64,000 nt of DNA from an uncultured Cellulophaga sp. (GCA_947492955.1 CANLOV010000007.1:124001-188000); one strand, 5' to 3'. Shown: positions 7,645 to 16,310, counted from the stretch's first letter. The notes: generated by a model not told the origin, from the sequence alone. Numbers and translations are program-made.

Positions 7645-8358
7645 ATGGAATTTGAAGTCGAACAAAAAAAACTACTCAAAAAAAATTATACAGCCTTAAA
7701 AGAGCTTGGTATTCCTACAGAAATTTTAGATAACCTAAAAAACTGGATTTTTTTCCTTCAAGAAGGATGGAATAGAGAAATCCATTGGAATTATAAAGAG
7801 TATTTAACTAACTATCAAATTATTCATCTTTATTGGTTCATTAAAAACAACAATATTGAATCTGAATTAGCTAAAAACATTGAAGTTAGCTTTAAATTAA
7901 AAGATAAAGTTCAATTTCAAATAAAAGAAATACAACCTTATAAATTCGATTTTTATATACATCAAAAACAATTATCGAAAATGATACTTATAGATAGATT
8001 TAATATGATGTATTCAGGTTTTGATTTAGATATAGTCGAAAAAAATCAAACTCAATATAAAATTAATAAAAATGCTATCGATATATTTTTAGGAGATAAA
8101 AGTCCTGTAAATCAATTTAGAACACCCAGGCAAGTACTCTATAGGTGTCATTGCGGTTCCGATTATTGTGGATGTGTTTCAACAGAAATTTTGATATCCA
8201 AAGATATCGTTACATGGAAAAATATAGGCTTTGAAGATGATGAGGGTGTTAGCCTAGAAAATAATGAAAGAAATATAAAAGGAATTCAAGAGCTAAAATT
8301 TAGCAGAATTGAATACGAAAATGAATTTAAGAAATATAAAAACAAATACGGTATTTAA
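7645..8358 (+). CDS. Cys-cluster protein, array member
   Basis: A 237-residue protein, the longest of the array. The N-terminal 100 residues are helical with a Trp/Tyr-rich core (WIFFLQEGWNREIHWNY). The middle has a beta-rich segment ending in the likely metal-binding cluster YRCHCGSDYCGC (Cys168, Cys170, Cys175, Cys177), followed by ISKDIVTWKNIGFEDD. From memory this Cys block with a following strand pattern defines a family of uncharacterised bacterial proteins often found as orphan genes beside toxin clusters. No enzyme motif is seen. The next gene begins 1 bp after its stop. Confidence 0.68.
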   Translation: MEFEVEQKKLLKKNYTALKELGIPTEILDNLKNWIFFLQEGWNREIHWNYKEYLTNYQIIHLYWFIKNNNIESELAKNIEVSFKLKDKVQFQIKEIQPYKFDFYIHQKQLSKMILIDRFNMMYSGFDLDIVEKNQTQYKINKNAIDIFLGDKSPVNQFRTPRQVLYRCHCGSDYCGCVSTEILISKDIVTWKNIGFEDDEGVSLENNERNIKGIQELKFSRIEYENEFKKYKNKYGI

Positions 8359-8359
8359 T

Positions 8360-8785
8360 ATGGAAGAAGAAGAAAATTGGTTAAATAAAGAAAATATTAA
8401 ATGCCCAAATTGTAAAAAAGAACTTCAAATTTGTGATCATTCTCCATTTGAACACAGTTATACAATGTATTGTAGTTTATGTCCCAAAAGAGTAGATATA
8501 GGGCTTTATGAACCTGTATATGACGATATAAAAAATTACAAAGAATTACCATACAAAGATTTAATGATTGAATTTGAAAATAGATTAGAACATTGTGACT
8601 GTGGTGGTAAATATAAATTGAATTCAAAAAGAAGATGTCTTCATTGTAGTTATCCTTTAGAATTAAAAGAAGAACAAAATGTTTGGCTAGCAGAATATTG
8701 GAAAGAGTTTGATAATGAAGAAGATGAGGAAAGAATAGAAAAGAAAATGAGCACATTCATAATTAGTCCAAAGTGGAAAAAATAA
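8360..8785 (+). CDS. Double zinc-ribbon protein, array member
   Basis: I choose the ATG at 8360, 1 bp after the upstream stop; a longer reading from 8309 would overlap that gene by 50 bp and adds a non-conserved-looking leader. The 141-residue product has two Cys clusters. The first is CPNC (15, 18), Cys25 and CSLC (38, 41); the second is CDCG (79, 81) with CLHC (93, 96). Both look like zinc ribbons. The rest is very acidic (EEENWLNKEN, EEDEERIEKK). No catalytic motif is visible. Function unknown. Confidence 0.68.
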   Translation: MEEEENWLNKENIKCPNCKKELQICDHSPFEHSYTMYCSLCPKRVDIGLYEPVYDDIKNYKELPYKDLMIEFENRLEHCDCGGKYKLNSKRRCLHCSYPLELKEEQNVWLAEYWKEFDNEEDEERIEKKMSTFIISPKWKK

Positions 8786-8808
8786 CTATGTTTTGCAATA
8801 AATAAATT

Positions 8809-8835
8809 ATGATTACATCTATAGAAGAATTTTAA
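8809..8835 (+). pseudogene. Truncated start of an array gene (eight codons)
   Basis: ATG ATT ACA TCT ATA GAA GAA TTT is followed at once by TAA. The peptide MITSIEEF matches, from memory, the usual N-terminus of HEAT-like small proteins that recur in immunity-gene clusters. It sits in the gap where another gene would be expected. It is either a remnant with the remainder deleted or a chance peptide; the match is short. Confidence 0.2.
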
Positions 8836-8844
8836 AAACTACAA

Positions 8845-9183
8845 ATGATAGATTATATAAATGAAACTTATTTTTTTGACCATAAATCAAATACAATTTA
8901 TAAAGAATCCATAATTTCTCGTAAAAAAATAACTAACCTTGATGAAGAAGAAGTCTTTGCATTAATTAAAAATGATAATGTGCAACTATGCATTCATACA
9001 GAACAAAATAAATTGGATTGGATAAACGAAACTAGCCTAATTGTAAAAAAATTAAAGAATCATATAAATAGTTGGGATAACGAAAAAAGTCTTTCAGAAT
9101 TCGAAAACGGTTATTGTTATTTTGCAGAACTGTGGAAAATGAAACATGGAAAAAAATTAGTTCTTTTACATTACAGACATTAG
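8845..9183 (+). CDS. Hypothetical protein, array member
   Basis: A 112-residue soluble protein with no targeting signals. It reads as beta strands at the start (YINETYFFDHKSNTIYKE), a helix in the centre (LIVKKLKNHINSWDNE) and a C-terminal strand (GKKLVLLHYRH). No known motif was found. It is preceded by the truncated eight-codon start at 8809 and followed 14 bp later by the last array gene. Function unknown. Confidence 0.58.
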   Translation: MIDYINETYFFDHKSNTIYKESIISRKKITNLDEEEVFALIKNDNVQLCIHTEQNKLDWINETSLIVKKLKNHINSWDNEKSLSEFENGYCYFAELWKMKHGKKLVLLHYRH

Positions 9184-9197
9184 TGTGAAATACATAT

Positions 9198-9560
9198 ATG
9201 GAATTATTAAACGAATTAAATGGCGAAAAAGGTTCTTTTATATTAGAATTAAGAACTAACCTAAACTGGAATCATACAGCATTTGTAAATCTTATGATTA
9301 AGCTATACAGAGAATCTTTAAAAACTAAAAAGGATAAAACACTAGAAAGGGAAATCGCTTCTGGTGTTTGGTTTATCTCTACTTTTATTAAAAGCTTTAC
9401 ATCACACAAAGATTTTCCTAAAAAATACTCTCTAGAATACTACAGTAAAGCATATGAGCTAATTAACGATATAACTTGGACTTATTTTATGGTAGATTCT
9501 CCGTTTAATTCTGAAATCGATGTACAGAATGAATTAAAAGCATTAGAAAAAGTATTGTAG
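9198..9560 (+). CDS. Hypothetical helical protein, last gene of the array
   Basis: A 120-residue all-helical cytoplasmic protein. The block GVWFISTFIKSFTSHKDFPKKY, an aromatic-rich core helix, resembles a family of small proteins from immunity clusters that I recognise by pattern but cannot name. No enzymatic residues stand out. It begins 14 bp after the previous gene and is followed by over 500 bp without a gene, so it ends the array. No clear terminator hairpin was found after it. Confidence 0.62.
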   Translation: MELLNELNGEKGSFILELRTNLNWNHTAFVNLMIKLYRESLKTKKDKTLEREIASGVWFISTFIKSFTSHKDFPKKYSLEYYSKAYELINDITWTYFMVDSPFNSEIDVQNELKALEKVL

Positions 9561-10084
9561 CCTAACAAAACTAGCCTTTATCGTTTAAAAAAATAATCAG
9601 CTTCTTATCATAATTCTTTCTAAACTTAGCTATAAATTAATTTAATACTATTGTTACGTACTACAGTTTCGCTAGCTTTTCTGGAGTAGTTTCATGAAAA
9701 TTATGTAATCCATAGTAAATTATACAATATTAAAACCCCTTTTATTTTATATATCGATGATTGTGAGTTAGTTATATTAAAAAAGTTATTATATAAATTT
9801 TAATCATTATTTCTAAATAATAAAGATATATCCGGTGAGAGTAGAATAATTATACAGGCTACTATTATAAATAATTTTTATTGTAAGATATTATTTTTAA
9901 ATTGTAATACTTTTATGTTAAAATTAAATTAGTTTTACTTAAAAATATAAATATATTAACATAGTAATTACTTAATATATATAATGATATAATAAACATT
10001 AATCATGAAATAAATAAAATCAATTCATTATTTTTGTTTGTTACATTTGATTTAAATACATTTGAATTTATTAAATAAATATAT
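9561..10084. other. AT-rich intergenic region without genes
   Basis: No ORF of coding character, tRNA or strong hairpin is seen. The A+T content is higher than in the flanking genes. The only recognisable element is the promoter near the right end (10033-10064) for the 75-residue gene. It marks the end of the accessory array. Confidence 0.6.
10033..10064 (+). promoter_or_regulatory. Bacteroidota-type promoter for the 75-residue gene
   Basis: TTTG (10033-10036), a 20-bp spacer and TACATTTG (10057-10064) match the -33 TTTG / -7 TAnnTTTG consensus of the Bacteroidota primary sigma factor. The start codon at 10085 lies 20 bp further on. A second TACATTTG lies at 10042-10049 but has no matching upstream element at the right distance. 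Confidence 0.6.
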
Positions 10085-10312
10085 ATGGATATCTTAGAAA
10101 AAGCCATTGCCTTTGAAAATGCAAAAATGAGCAACATGTCTACGAGTGATCGTGTGGTAGCTGCTAGGGAAGCTAAGAGTCTTATTTTAGCTATAAATGA
10201 GATTTATAAAGAAACAAAGGATTCTAACCTAATGGATATAATGAAGCGCTTAACAGCAAAGAAAAAGAAAATTGAAAAGCGTCTACATGGTAGACCAACC
10301 GATACTATTTAA
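10085..10312 (+). CDS. Conserved small helical protein
   Basis: A 75-residue, fully helical, basic protein (AIAFENAKMSNMSTSDRVVA, then a Lys-rich helix KRLTAKKKKIEKRLHGRP). It has no signal peptide or Cys. It has its own promoter and ends in a shared terminator. The amphipathic helices and basic tail would suit a small regulator or nucleic-acid-binding protein. From memory, similar short proteins are common in Flavobacteriaceae and lack an assigned function. Confidence 0.72.
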   Translation: MDILEKAIAFENAKMSNMSTSDRVVAAREAKSLILAINEIYKETKDSNLMDIMKRLTAKKKKIEKRLHGRPTDTI

Positions 10313-10347
10313 AAAAAAGAGGCATAATTATTATGCCTCTTTTTTTT
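10311..10347. terminator. Bidirectional terminator between convergent genes
   Basis: GAGGCATAAT and ATTATGCCTC (10319-10339) form a perfect inverted repeat flanked by an A-run (10311-10318) and a T-run (10340-10347), so it works on both strands. It serves the 75-residue gene on plus and the TolC-like gene on minus, whose stop codon is immediately beyond it. Confidence 0.9.
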
Positions 10348-10348
10348 A

Positions 10349-11758
10349 TTAAAATACTTCTTCTGAAATTCCTAATGCATTATACATGCTAGCATTAGCA
10401 TTTAAACTTTTAACTTTTAAATCGTTTTCTTTCAGTAATATTTCTATTAATTTCTGTTCTCTTGTATTAATTAAGAATAAAGAACTTTCACCTAATTCAA
10501 ATTTACGCTCTTCTGCACCTAATAATAACTTATAATCGGAAACTATAATCTCTACAAGCATATTTTGTTCTTGTAGTGAACTTATTTCTTGTTTAGCTGC
10601 ATCTATCTTATTTTGAAGCCTTAGAGACATTTCTGAACGTTTAAAATTAGCTTCTTGTAATTTTAAATTTGCAAGTTTAACATTACCTCTTTCTTTTCTT
10701 AAAAATAAAGGAACACTAAAGGCTACACCTGCTTTGTAGTTTGCTGTATTAAAACTATTAAATGTATTATTATCTTGCGTTAAAAAATTATACTGCAAAT
10801 CTAATTTTGGCAACAACTTATTCTTTTTAAGACGTTTATCTATATCTAAACTATTTATTTTTGCCGATATACTTCGCATTTTAGGATGGTTTACTATTGT
10901 AGATGCTTCTCCTAATGACAATGAGCTTAATACAATTTCTTCTTTAGGTAATTCTGGTATAATATTCTTTTCTATCTCCAAGGGAATATCGTTTAACCAT
11001 ATATAATTACTTACTTGTAAAGATGCTTTTCTTTTTTTTAGTTCAGCAGCGGCTAAATTTAGCTCCCTATTTTTTACTATTATTTTTGCCTCAATAGAAT
11101 CTATTGCTGCTTTTTCTCCTTCTTCAACACTTCGCTTTACACCTAAAAAACGAGTTTCTGCATTCTCTAAAAAACTGTTGTATATCAATTCTTCATTGTA
11201 CGCTTTAAACCACTCAAAATATGCGATACTAGCCTCATAAATAAGATTGTTAATACGTAAATCTCTTTCTGCTTTTGATTGTTCTAAAAAAAACTTAGCT
11301 TTTTTTAAAGTCGCCATGCGATCATTCATTAAAAGCCCTTGTAATACTGAAAAAGAAACACCTGCACTATATAAGCCTCCTTCTGGTACTTGTAAATTAG
11401 GATTTAAAAATTCCCCTGTATTTTCTTCAAAATTTGCTTTAAACTCTACTCCATACCAAGTTGGTATTTTAAAAACGGTATTAAGCTCATCATAATATTC
11501 TATATTTTTAAACTTTTTACGATTATAATCTACCTCTATCTTAGGATCAAAACCACCTCGCGCTTTTAATAAGTTTGCTTCACCTACCGTTAATTTCAAA
11601 TTTGCACTCTTTAACAATGGATGCTGTTGTTTTACATAGCCTATATATTCTTCAAAAGAAAGTATATTTCTAACCTCTTTTGTAGCTTGCTGCGCTATTA
11701 CATTTGTAAAGAACAGGAATAGATACAATAATAATATGTATTTAATTAATGTTTTCAT
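10349..11758 (-). CDS. TolC-like outer membrane efflux channel
   Basis: A 469-residue protein with a signal peptide (MKTLIKYILLLYLFLFFTNVIA). After it come the two long helical hairpin repeats of the TolC/OEP family, rich in Ala, Glu, Lys and Leu (for example NRELNLAAAELKKRKASLQ and LKLQEANFKRSEMSLRLQ). Members form trimeric beta-barrels with periplasmic helical tunnels. It is the last gene of the exporter operon and overlaps the HlyD-like gene by one base, which indicates coupled translation. It should supply the outer-membrane exit for the ABC/HlyD complex upstream. Substrate unknown. Confidence 0.9.
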   Translation of the reverse strand: MKTLIKYILLLYLFLFFTNVIAQQATKEVRNILSFEEYIGYVKQQHPLLKSANLKLTVGEANLLKARGGFDPKIEVDYNRKKFKNIEYYDELNTVFKIPTWYGVEFKANFEENTGEFLNPNLQVPEGGLYSAGVSFSVLQGLLMNDRMATLKKAKFFLEQSKAERDLRINNLIYEASIAYFEWFKAYNEELIYNSFLENAETRFLGVKRSVEEGEKAAIDSIEAKIIVKNRELNLAAAELKKRKASLQVSNYIWLNDIPLEIEKNIIPELPKEEIVLSSLSLGEASTIVNHPKMRSISAKINSLDIDKRLKKNKLLPKLDLQYNFLTQDNNTFNSFNTANYKAGVAFSVPLFLRKERGNVKLANLKLQEANFKRSEMSLRLQNKIDAAKQEISSLQEQNMLVEIIVSDYKLLLGAEERKFELGESSLFLINTREQKLIEILLKENDLKVKSLNANASMYNALGISEEVF

Positions 11759-13110
11759 TACTCTTTTGTTTTAGCTAACTCCTGTTTTTCTGACTTATAA
11801 TAATTGGGAGGAAAACCGTTTAACTGTCTCCATATCTCGTACCAAATTGGAACGTCTTCTAACAATGCTATTGTTAAGGCACCAGAACCTACACGAACAT
11901 TTTTTGGCCACTTTTCTTCTTCTTTATCAGGAGCAATCAATACTCTAAATTTTCCGTTATCACTAATAAAAGTTTCTACTGCTACTACTCTACCTGCATA
12001 AGTTCCAAATGAAGCGTTTGGCCAACCGCTAAAAAATATTGCAGGCCAACCATCAAACTGAATTCTTATTTTTTCATTTATATGTATTAATGGTAAATCT
12101 ATAGGCTCTACGTAGGTTTCTACTGCTAGATCGTAATTAGAAGGCATTATACCTACTAACATTTCTCCTTCTTTAAAAGTTTCTCCTAGACCTCCTTTTA
12201 TTGCCTTATTTATGTATCCATTTTGTGGTGCAGTAATATAATACATTGCATTACGCATTTGGTAACTACTAGATTTATTATCTAGCTTTGATACTTGTGC
12301 TTCTGCTTCAAACTGATTAGATTCTGCTGAAAAACGATCACTTCTAGATTTAGAAATTTTATTTGAATATTCCGCTGCAATACGACTTATTTCTAATTGG
12401 GCATTCATTACCGAATTCTTACTCGCTAGTAATTTATTTTCCTGAGCTATTAATTTAGCCTGCGCACCTTGTAGCTTTAAACGTTTAGCTTCTACATCAA
12501 TTACTGCTTTTAAGCCTTCTGCCTGTAATGTAACTGTACGGTTGTATTGCTTTTTTGCAATATCAAAATCTGTTTGTGATGCCTTATAAGCTATACTATC
12601 GCTCTTAACCTTAAAACGAGTTTGTTGTAACTTATTCTCTGCTTGTGATAATTTTAATTTACGCTCACTATTTAAGGCTAAAATCTGTTGTTCTAGCGCT
12701 TTTATTTTTTCTTTATAAGATACTACAGAACGACTCTTTGCATCTCGCTGTTCATTAGTTCGTTGCACAAGATTAGGATCTTGATATTCGTTCTTTATTT
12801 CCGATATAAAAAGAACGGTATCTCCTTTTTTTACAAAATCACCTTCTTTTACATACCATTTTTCAATACGTCCTGGTATGGGCGATTGTATAGTTTGGGG
12901 TCTTTGATCTGGTGTAAGCGTAGTAACATATCCTTTACCCGATACATTTTGTGTCCATGGTAAAAACAAAATAATTAATGCAATTACCCCAAAAACAAAT
13001 AAAAATTTATTGAAAATTTTAAAATGTCTAACCTTAAACGCTTTATCATATGCTGCATAGCCTTTTAAAGTTATTTTCTTATTAAGCTGATTATGAGATA
13101 TATTAAGCAT
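11758..13110 (-). CDS. HlyD-family membrane fusion protein
   Basis: A 450-residue adaptor with a short cytoplasmic N-terminus and one transmembrane helix at about 34-52 (FLFVFGVIALIILFLPW). A lipoyl-like half motif follows (IPGRIEKWYVKEGDFVKKGD), then long coiled coils (about 130-275) and the second lipoyl half with a beta-barrel domain (ITAPQNGYINKAIKGGLGE). It links the inner-membrane ABC protein to the TolC-like channel. Its start overlaps the ABC gene by 8 bp and its end overlaps the TolC gene by 1 bp. This organisation is that of a type I secretion or peptide export system. Confidence 0.92.
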   Translation of the reverse strand: MLNISHNQLNKKITLKGYAAYDKAFKVRHFKIFNKFLFVFGVIALIILFLPWTQNVSGKGYVTTLTPDQRPQTIQSPIPGRIEKWYVKEGDFVKKGDTVLFISEIKNEYQDPNLVQRTNEQRDAKSRSVVSYKEKIKALEQQILALNSERKLKLSQAENKLQQTRFKVKSDSIAYKASQTDFDIAKKQYNRTVTLQAEGLKAVIDVEAKRLKLQGAQAKLIAQENKLLASKNSVMNAQLEISRIAAEYSNKISKSRSDRFSAESNQFEAEAQVSKLDNKSSSYQMRNAMYYITAPQNGYINKAIKGGLGETFKEGEMLVGIMPSNYDLAVETYVEPIDLPLIHINEKIRIQFDGWPAIFFSGWPNASFGTYAGRVVAVETFISDNGKFRVLIAPDKEEEKWPKNVRVGSGALTIALLEDVPIWYEIWRQLNGFPPNYYKSEKQELAKTKE

Positions 13111-14770
13111 TGTTATCCGTTTTTATAGTTCCTAGATCCAATCTTATAATTTTAGAACATTTTTTTCTCCACAAAGGATTCTGCGAAGCAACAACTAGAG
13201 TCCAAGGCTGTTTATCATCTGTTAAATAATTAATAATCTCTGCAGCTTCCTTTGCTTCAAAATACTCTAAGGGCTCTTTAAGTAATAACAATTCTGGTTC
13301 GTGAATAATAGCTCTTGCCAATACTATACGTTTAGATATGGTATAGGGTATTTGTTGTCCTTCTGAATATAGCATTGTTTTTATACCGTTCTGTTGTTGC
13401 TTAACAAAAGATAATAAGCCTACATTCTTAAGAACCTCATTAATACGCTCTTTGGTAATTTGAGTATCTCCGTAGGTAATATTTTCTAAAATTGTTCCAT
13501 CAAAAGGGCGCTGCTCCGGAAGCACCTGACCTACTTTACTTCTATAACGATTAATTAATATTCCTTTAATAGAATTATTATTTATATATAGAGAGCCTTT
13601 TGTTGGAAAAAGCAATCCGGATAATATTTTTAATAGTGTTGTTTTTCCAGAACCAGAGGTACCTTCTAATAAAATACGTTCTTTTTCATTAATAGAAATA
13701 TTAATATCACTAAGCAAATCTTTACCATCTAATGTATTGTAATACACATTCTCTAGTTCTATCTTTAAAGGTTGTTTTACCGAAAATGGATTTATTCCCT
13801 CTTGTTCTTCTAGTTTTTTATCTACTACTTGTCCTATTTTTTCGAGTGAGGTTAATACATCATAAAAAGTTTCTAAACCAGTTATTAATTTTTCTACCGA
13901 TCCTATTACTAATAAAATTATAATTTCTGCTGCAACAAATTGACCTATATTCATTTTCTGATTTAAAACTAATAAGCCTCCAATAACCAATAACCCTGCT
14001 GTTACCAAAATTTTAAAACCAACCATTTGAATGTATTGTAGTATTAAAATTTTAAAATGGCTTTCTCTTGCTTCTAAATAAGATGTTGTTAATGCATCAT
14101 TTCGTTGCATAGCCAAATTTGTTTTACCAGATAGTTTAAAACTAATTAAAGACCGAGCTATCTCTTGTATCCAATTGGCAACTTTGTACTTACTTTTAGA
14201 CTCTTTTAAACTTGTTTTTAAACCTTTCTCTGCCGTAAATTTAAATACAATGTATATGAGTAATACTAAAAGAAAACCATATAGAATAAAGAAAGGATGG
14301 TAAAAAGAAAGTAAAATAATTCCGAAAATTATCTGAAGTACTGCTGCTGGAAAATCTATTAAAATTTTAGACAAGCCTTTTTGTACCGTTAGAGTATCAA
14401 AAAAACGATTTGCTAATTCTGGCGGATAATAATTATGCAGTTCGCTTGCTTTTATTTTCGGAAAACGATAAACAAATTCAAACGATGAACGTGTAAAAAT
14501 CTTCTGTTGTATATTTTCTAATATACGCATCTGCATTATTTGTAAGCTGCCTTGAAAGGCTACACCTAATGTTACCAAGACAACCAAAACAATCCAAGAA
14601 GAAGAAATTTGCGCTCCTTGTATTAAATTAATTATAGCTTGTATACCTAATGGTAATGACAAAGCTACTAAGCCTGCAAAAATTGCATAATAAAATATTT
14701 GTCTAATATCACGTTTATCAAGTTGTAGTAAGCCAACAAAGCGTTTCCACGGAGACATATTATCTTTCAT
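13103..14770 (-). CDS. ABC transporter protein with degenerate nucleotide-binding domain
   Basis: A 555-residue half transporter: five to six membrane helices at about 25-300 and a C-terminal nucleotide-binding domain at about 335-550. Walker A is intact (GTSGSGKT, 370-377) and the Q-loop Gln415 is present. The ABC signature LSGGQ is replaced by TISKR. Walker B reads LLLLKEP, with Lys498 where the Mg-binding Asp should be, although the adjacent catalytic Glu499 remains. The H-loop His is Gln530. ATP binding is therefore plausible but hydrolysis doubtful. There is no N-terminal C39 peptidase domain. It heads the operon with HlyD and TolC proteins. From memory, related peptidase-less Flavobacteriia proteins also have weak signatures. 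Confidence 0.9.
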   Translation of the reverse strand: MKDNMSPWKRFVGLLQLDKRDIRQIFYYAIFAGLVALSLPLGIQAIINLIQGAQISSSWIVLVVLVTLGVAFQGSLQIMQMRILENIQQKIFTRSSFEFVYRFPKIKASELHNYYPPELANRFFDTLTVQKGLSKILIDFPAAVLQIIFGIILLSFYHPFFILYGFLLVLLIYIVFKFTAEKGLKTSLKESKSKYKVANWIQEIARSLISFKLSGKTNLAMQRNDALTTSYLEARESHFKILILQYIQMVGFKILVTAGLLVIGGLLVLNQKMNIGQFVAAEIIILLVIGSVEKLITGLETFYDVLTSLEKIGQVVDKKLEEQEGINPFSVKQPLKIELENVYYNTLDGKDLLSDINISINEKERILLEGTSGSGKTTLLKILSGLLFPTKGSLYINNNSIKGILINRYRSKVGQVLPEQRPFDGTILENITYGDTQITKERINEVLKNVGLLSFVKQQQNGIKTMLYSEGQQIPYTISKRIVLARAIIHEPELLLLKEPLEYFEAKEAAEIINYLTDDKQPWTLVVASQNPLWRKKCSKIIRLDLGTIKTDNNA

Positions 14771-14897
14771 TTAACTAAATAATTAAACGGTTTATGTTTC
14801 GTTCTTAGTTATGTTTACTAAGAACATTAAAAAATAACGGGTAAAGTTAACTATATATAAAGGTTACTTATATATAGAAAAAAAATAAAGTTTGTAA

Positions 14898-15218
14898 TTA
14901 AGATAATTGTGGAGGGGGGCTATTAATCTCTAATATATAATCTTTATAACCCCTATTTAAAAGATATGTTTTTAAAGAAAAAGTATTTATTAGGGTATAA
15001 TTATATATTGTAGGGATATAAAGTTTTATGTTTTCATCTGCAATATTATCTTCCTGGCTTTCTCCTTCGGAGTCTTTAGCTAAATCGGATATCTCATATT
15101 TGCTTTCAGAAAAAAAAGAGGTTTCCTTAATTATTGGTTGTAACACAATAATACTAAACACTAAAAATATTTTAAAGCATTTTAAAAATTCTAATATGTT
15201 TACAACCTTTTTATTCAT
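14898..15218 (-). CDS. Small membrane-anchored protein with PPPQLS C-terminus
   Basis: A 106-residue protein with one hydrophobic segment near the N-terminus (about 14-28, FKIFLVFSIIVLQP). An acidic middle follows (DLAKDSEGESQEDNIADE) and a distinctive end, EINSPPPQLS. From memory, short Flavobacteriia proteins ending in SPPPxLS recur beside regulators and exporters; none has a known function to my knowledge. It is 127 bp upstream of the ABC gene on the same strand and diverges from the LysR regulator, with 71 bp between the two starts. It could be controlled by that regulator or be cargo of the exporter; both are guesses. Confidence 0.65.
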   Translation of the reverse strand: MNKKVVNILEFLKCFKIFLVFSIIVLQPIIKETSFFSESKYEISDLAKDSEGESQEDNIADENIKLYIPTIYNYTLINTFSLKTYLLNRGYKDYILEINSPPPQLS

Positions 15219-15289
15219 TACTACAAATATGCATTCTTTAATTCATATATTTTTATTTATATTTATTATATTATACATAAACATAATTT

Positions 15290-16213
15290 ATGAATTATAC
15301 TTTACATCAATTAGAGATATTTAATAAAATAGCAGAACTAAAGAGTGTTACTAAGGCATCAGAAGAATTATTCTTAACACAACCTGCTGTATCTATTCAG
15401 TTAAAAAAGTTTCAAGAACAATTCAACCTACCCTTATTTGAGGTTGTAGGCAGACAACTTTACATAACAGACTTTGGAAATGAAATAGCTTTAATGGCTC
15501 AAAAAATATTAAATGAAGTATCTGCCATTAATCATAAATCTATAGAATATGAAGGAAAAATTGCCGGAAAACTTAAAATTGGAATTGTATCTACTGCAAA
15601 ATATGTAATGCCCTATTTATTAAGCAATTTTATACATAAACATGAAGGGGTAGATTTAAAAATAGATGTAACTAATAAAGTATCCGTTTTACAAAGTCTA
15701 GAAAATAATGATATAGATTTTGCAATGGTTTCTACAATTCCAAAAAACTTAAATATTGAAAATATTGAGTTAATGAAAAATAAATTATATCTGGTAGGAT
15801 CAAAACAATTTAAGTTAAAAACAAAGAATATTAGTAAAAAAGAATTTGAAAAACTCTCTTTAATTTATAGGGAAAATGGCTCTGCTACCAGAACCATTAT
15901 GGAAAAATATATTACTAAAAATGAAATACCATCCTATAAAAAAATAGAGCTTACCTCTAACGAGGCTATAAAACAAGCTGTTATTGCAGATTTAGGTGTT
16001 TCTGTTATGCCATTAATAGGAATTAAAAGCTCACTTATGAGTGCTGAACTTAAAATTATACCTGCAAAAGGTTTACCTATAGAAACTACTTGGAATTTAA
16101 TTTGGTTAAAATCTAAAAAATTATCTGTGGTAGCAAAAGCTTTCGTAGAGCACATAAACACTAATAAATCTAATATAATTAAAAAGCATTTTAGTTGGTT
16201 TGAAAATTATTAA
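15290..16213 (+). CDS. LysR-family transcriptional regulator
   Basis: A 307-residue LysR regulator. The winged helix-turn-helix occupies about 1-60 (TLHQLEIFNKIAELKSVTKA, then LFLTQPAVSIQLKKFQEQF). The linker helix is followed by a periplasmic-binding-protein-like effector domain from about 90 to 295 (GKLKIGIVSTAKYVMPYLL). LysR proteins usually regulate a divergently transcribed neighbour; here that is the PPPQLS membrane protein, with the exporter operon behind it. The effector is not evident from sequence. The effector-domain pattern is somewhat like CbbR/CysB-type members, but that is not enough to name it. Confidence 0.93.
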   Translation: MNYTLHQLEIFNKIAELKSVTKASEELFLTQPAVSIQLKKFQEQFNLPLFEVVGRQLYITDFGNEIALMAQKILNEVSAINHKSIEYEGKIAGKLKIGIVSTAKYVMPYLLSNFIHKHEGVDLKIDVTNKVSVLQSLENNDIDFAMVSTIPKNLNIENIELMKNKLYLVGSKQFKLKTKNISKKEFEKLSLIYRENGSATRTIMEKYITKNEIPSYKKIELTSNEAIKQAVIADLGVSVMPLIGIKSSLMSAELKIIPAKGLPIETTWNLIWLKSKKLSVVAKAFVEHINTNKSNIIKKHFSWFENY

Positions 16214-16310
16214 AAACAAGAAAAAACAAAAACCTATGAATTTTTACTAATAAAAAAACAAAAACATTTCATGAACTTTGAATCAATAAGAAACCCCAAA
16301 ATCTTAGAAC

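Noticed and set aside
8309-8359. Upstream start of the double zinc-ribbon gene
   Set aside because: It would overlap the preceding gene by 50 bp and adds a Asn/Thr-rich leader; the ATG at 8360 follows the upstream stop at once.
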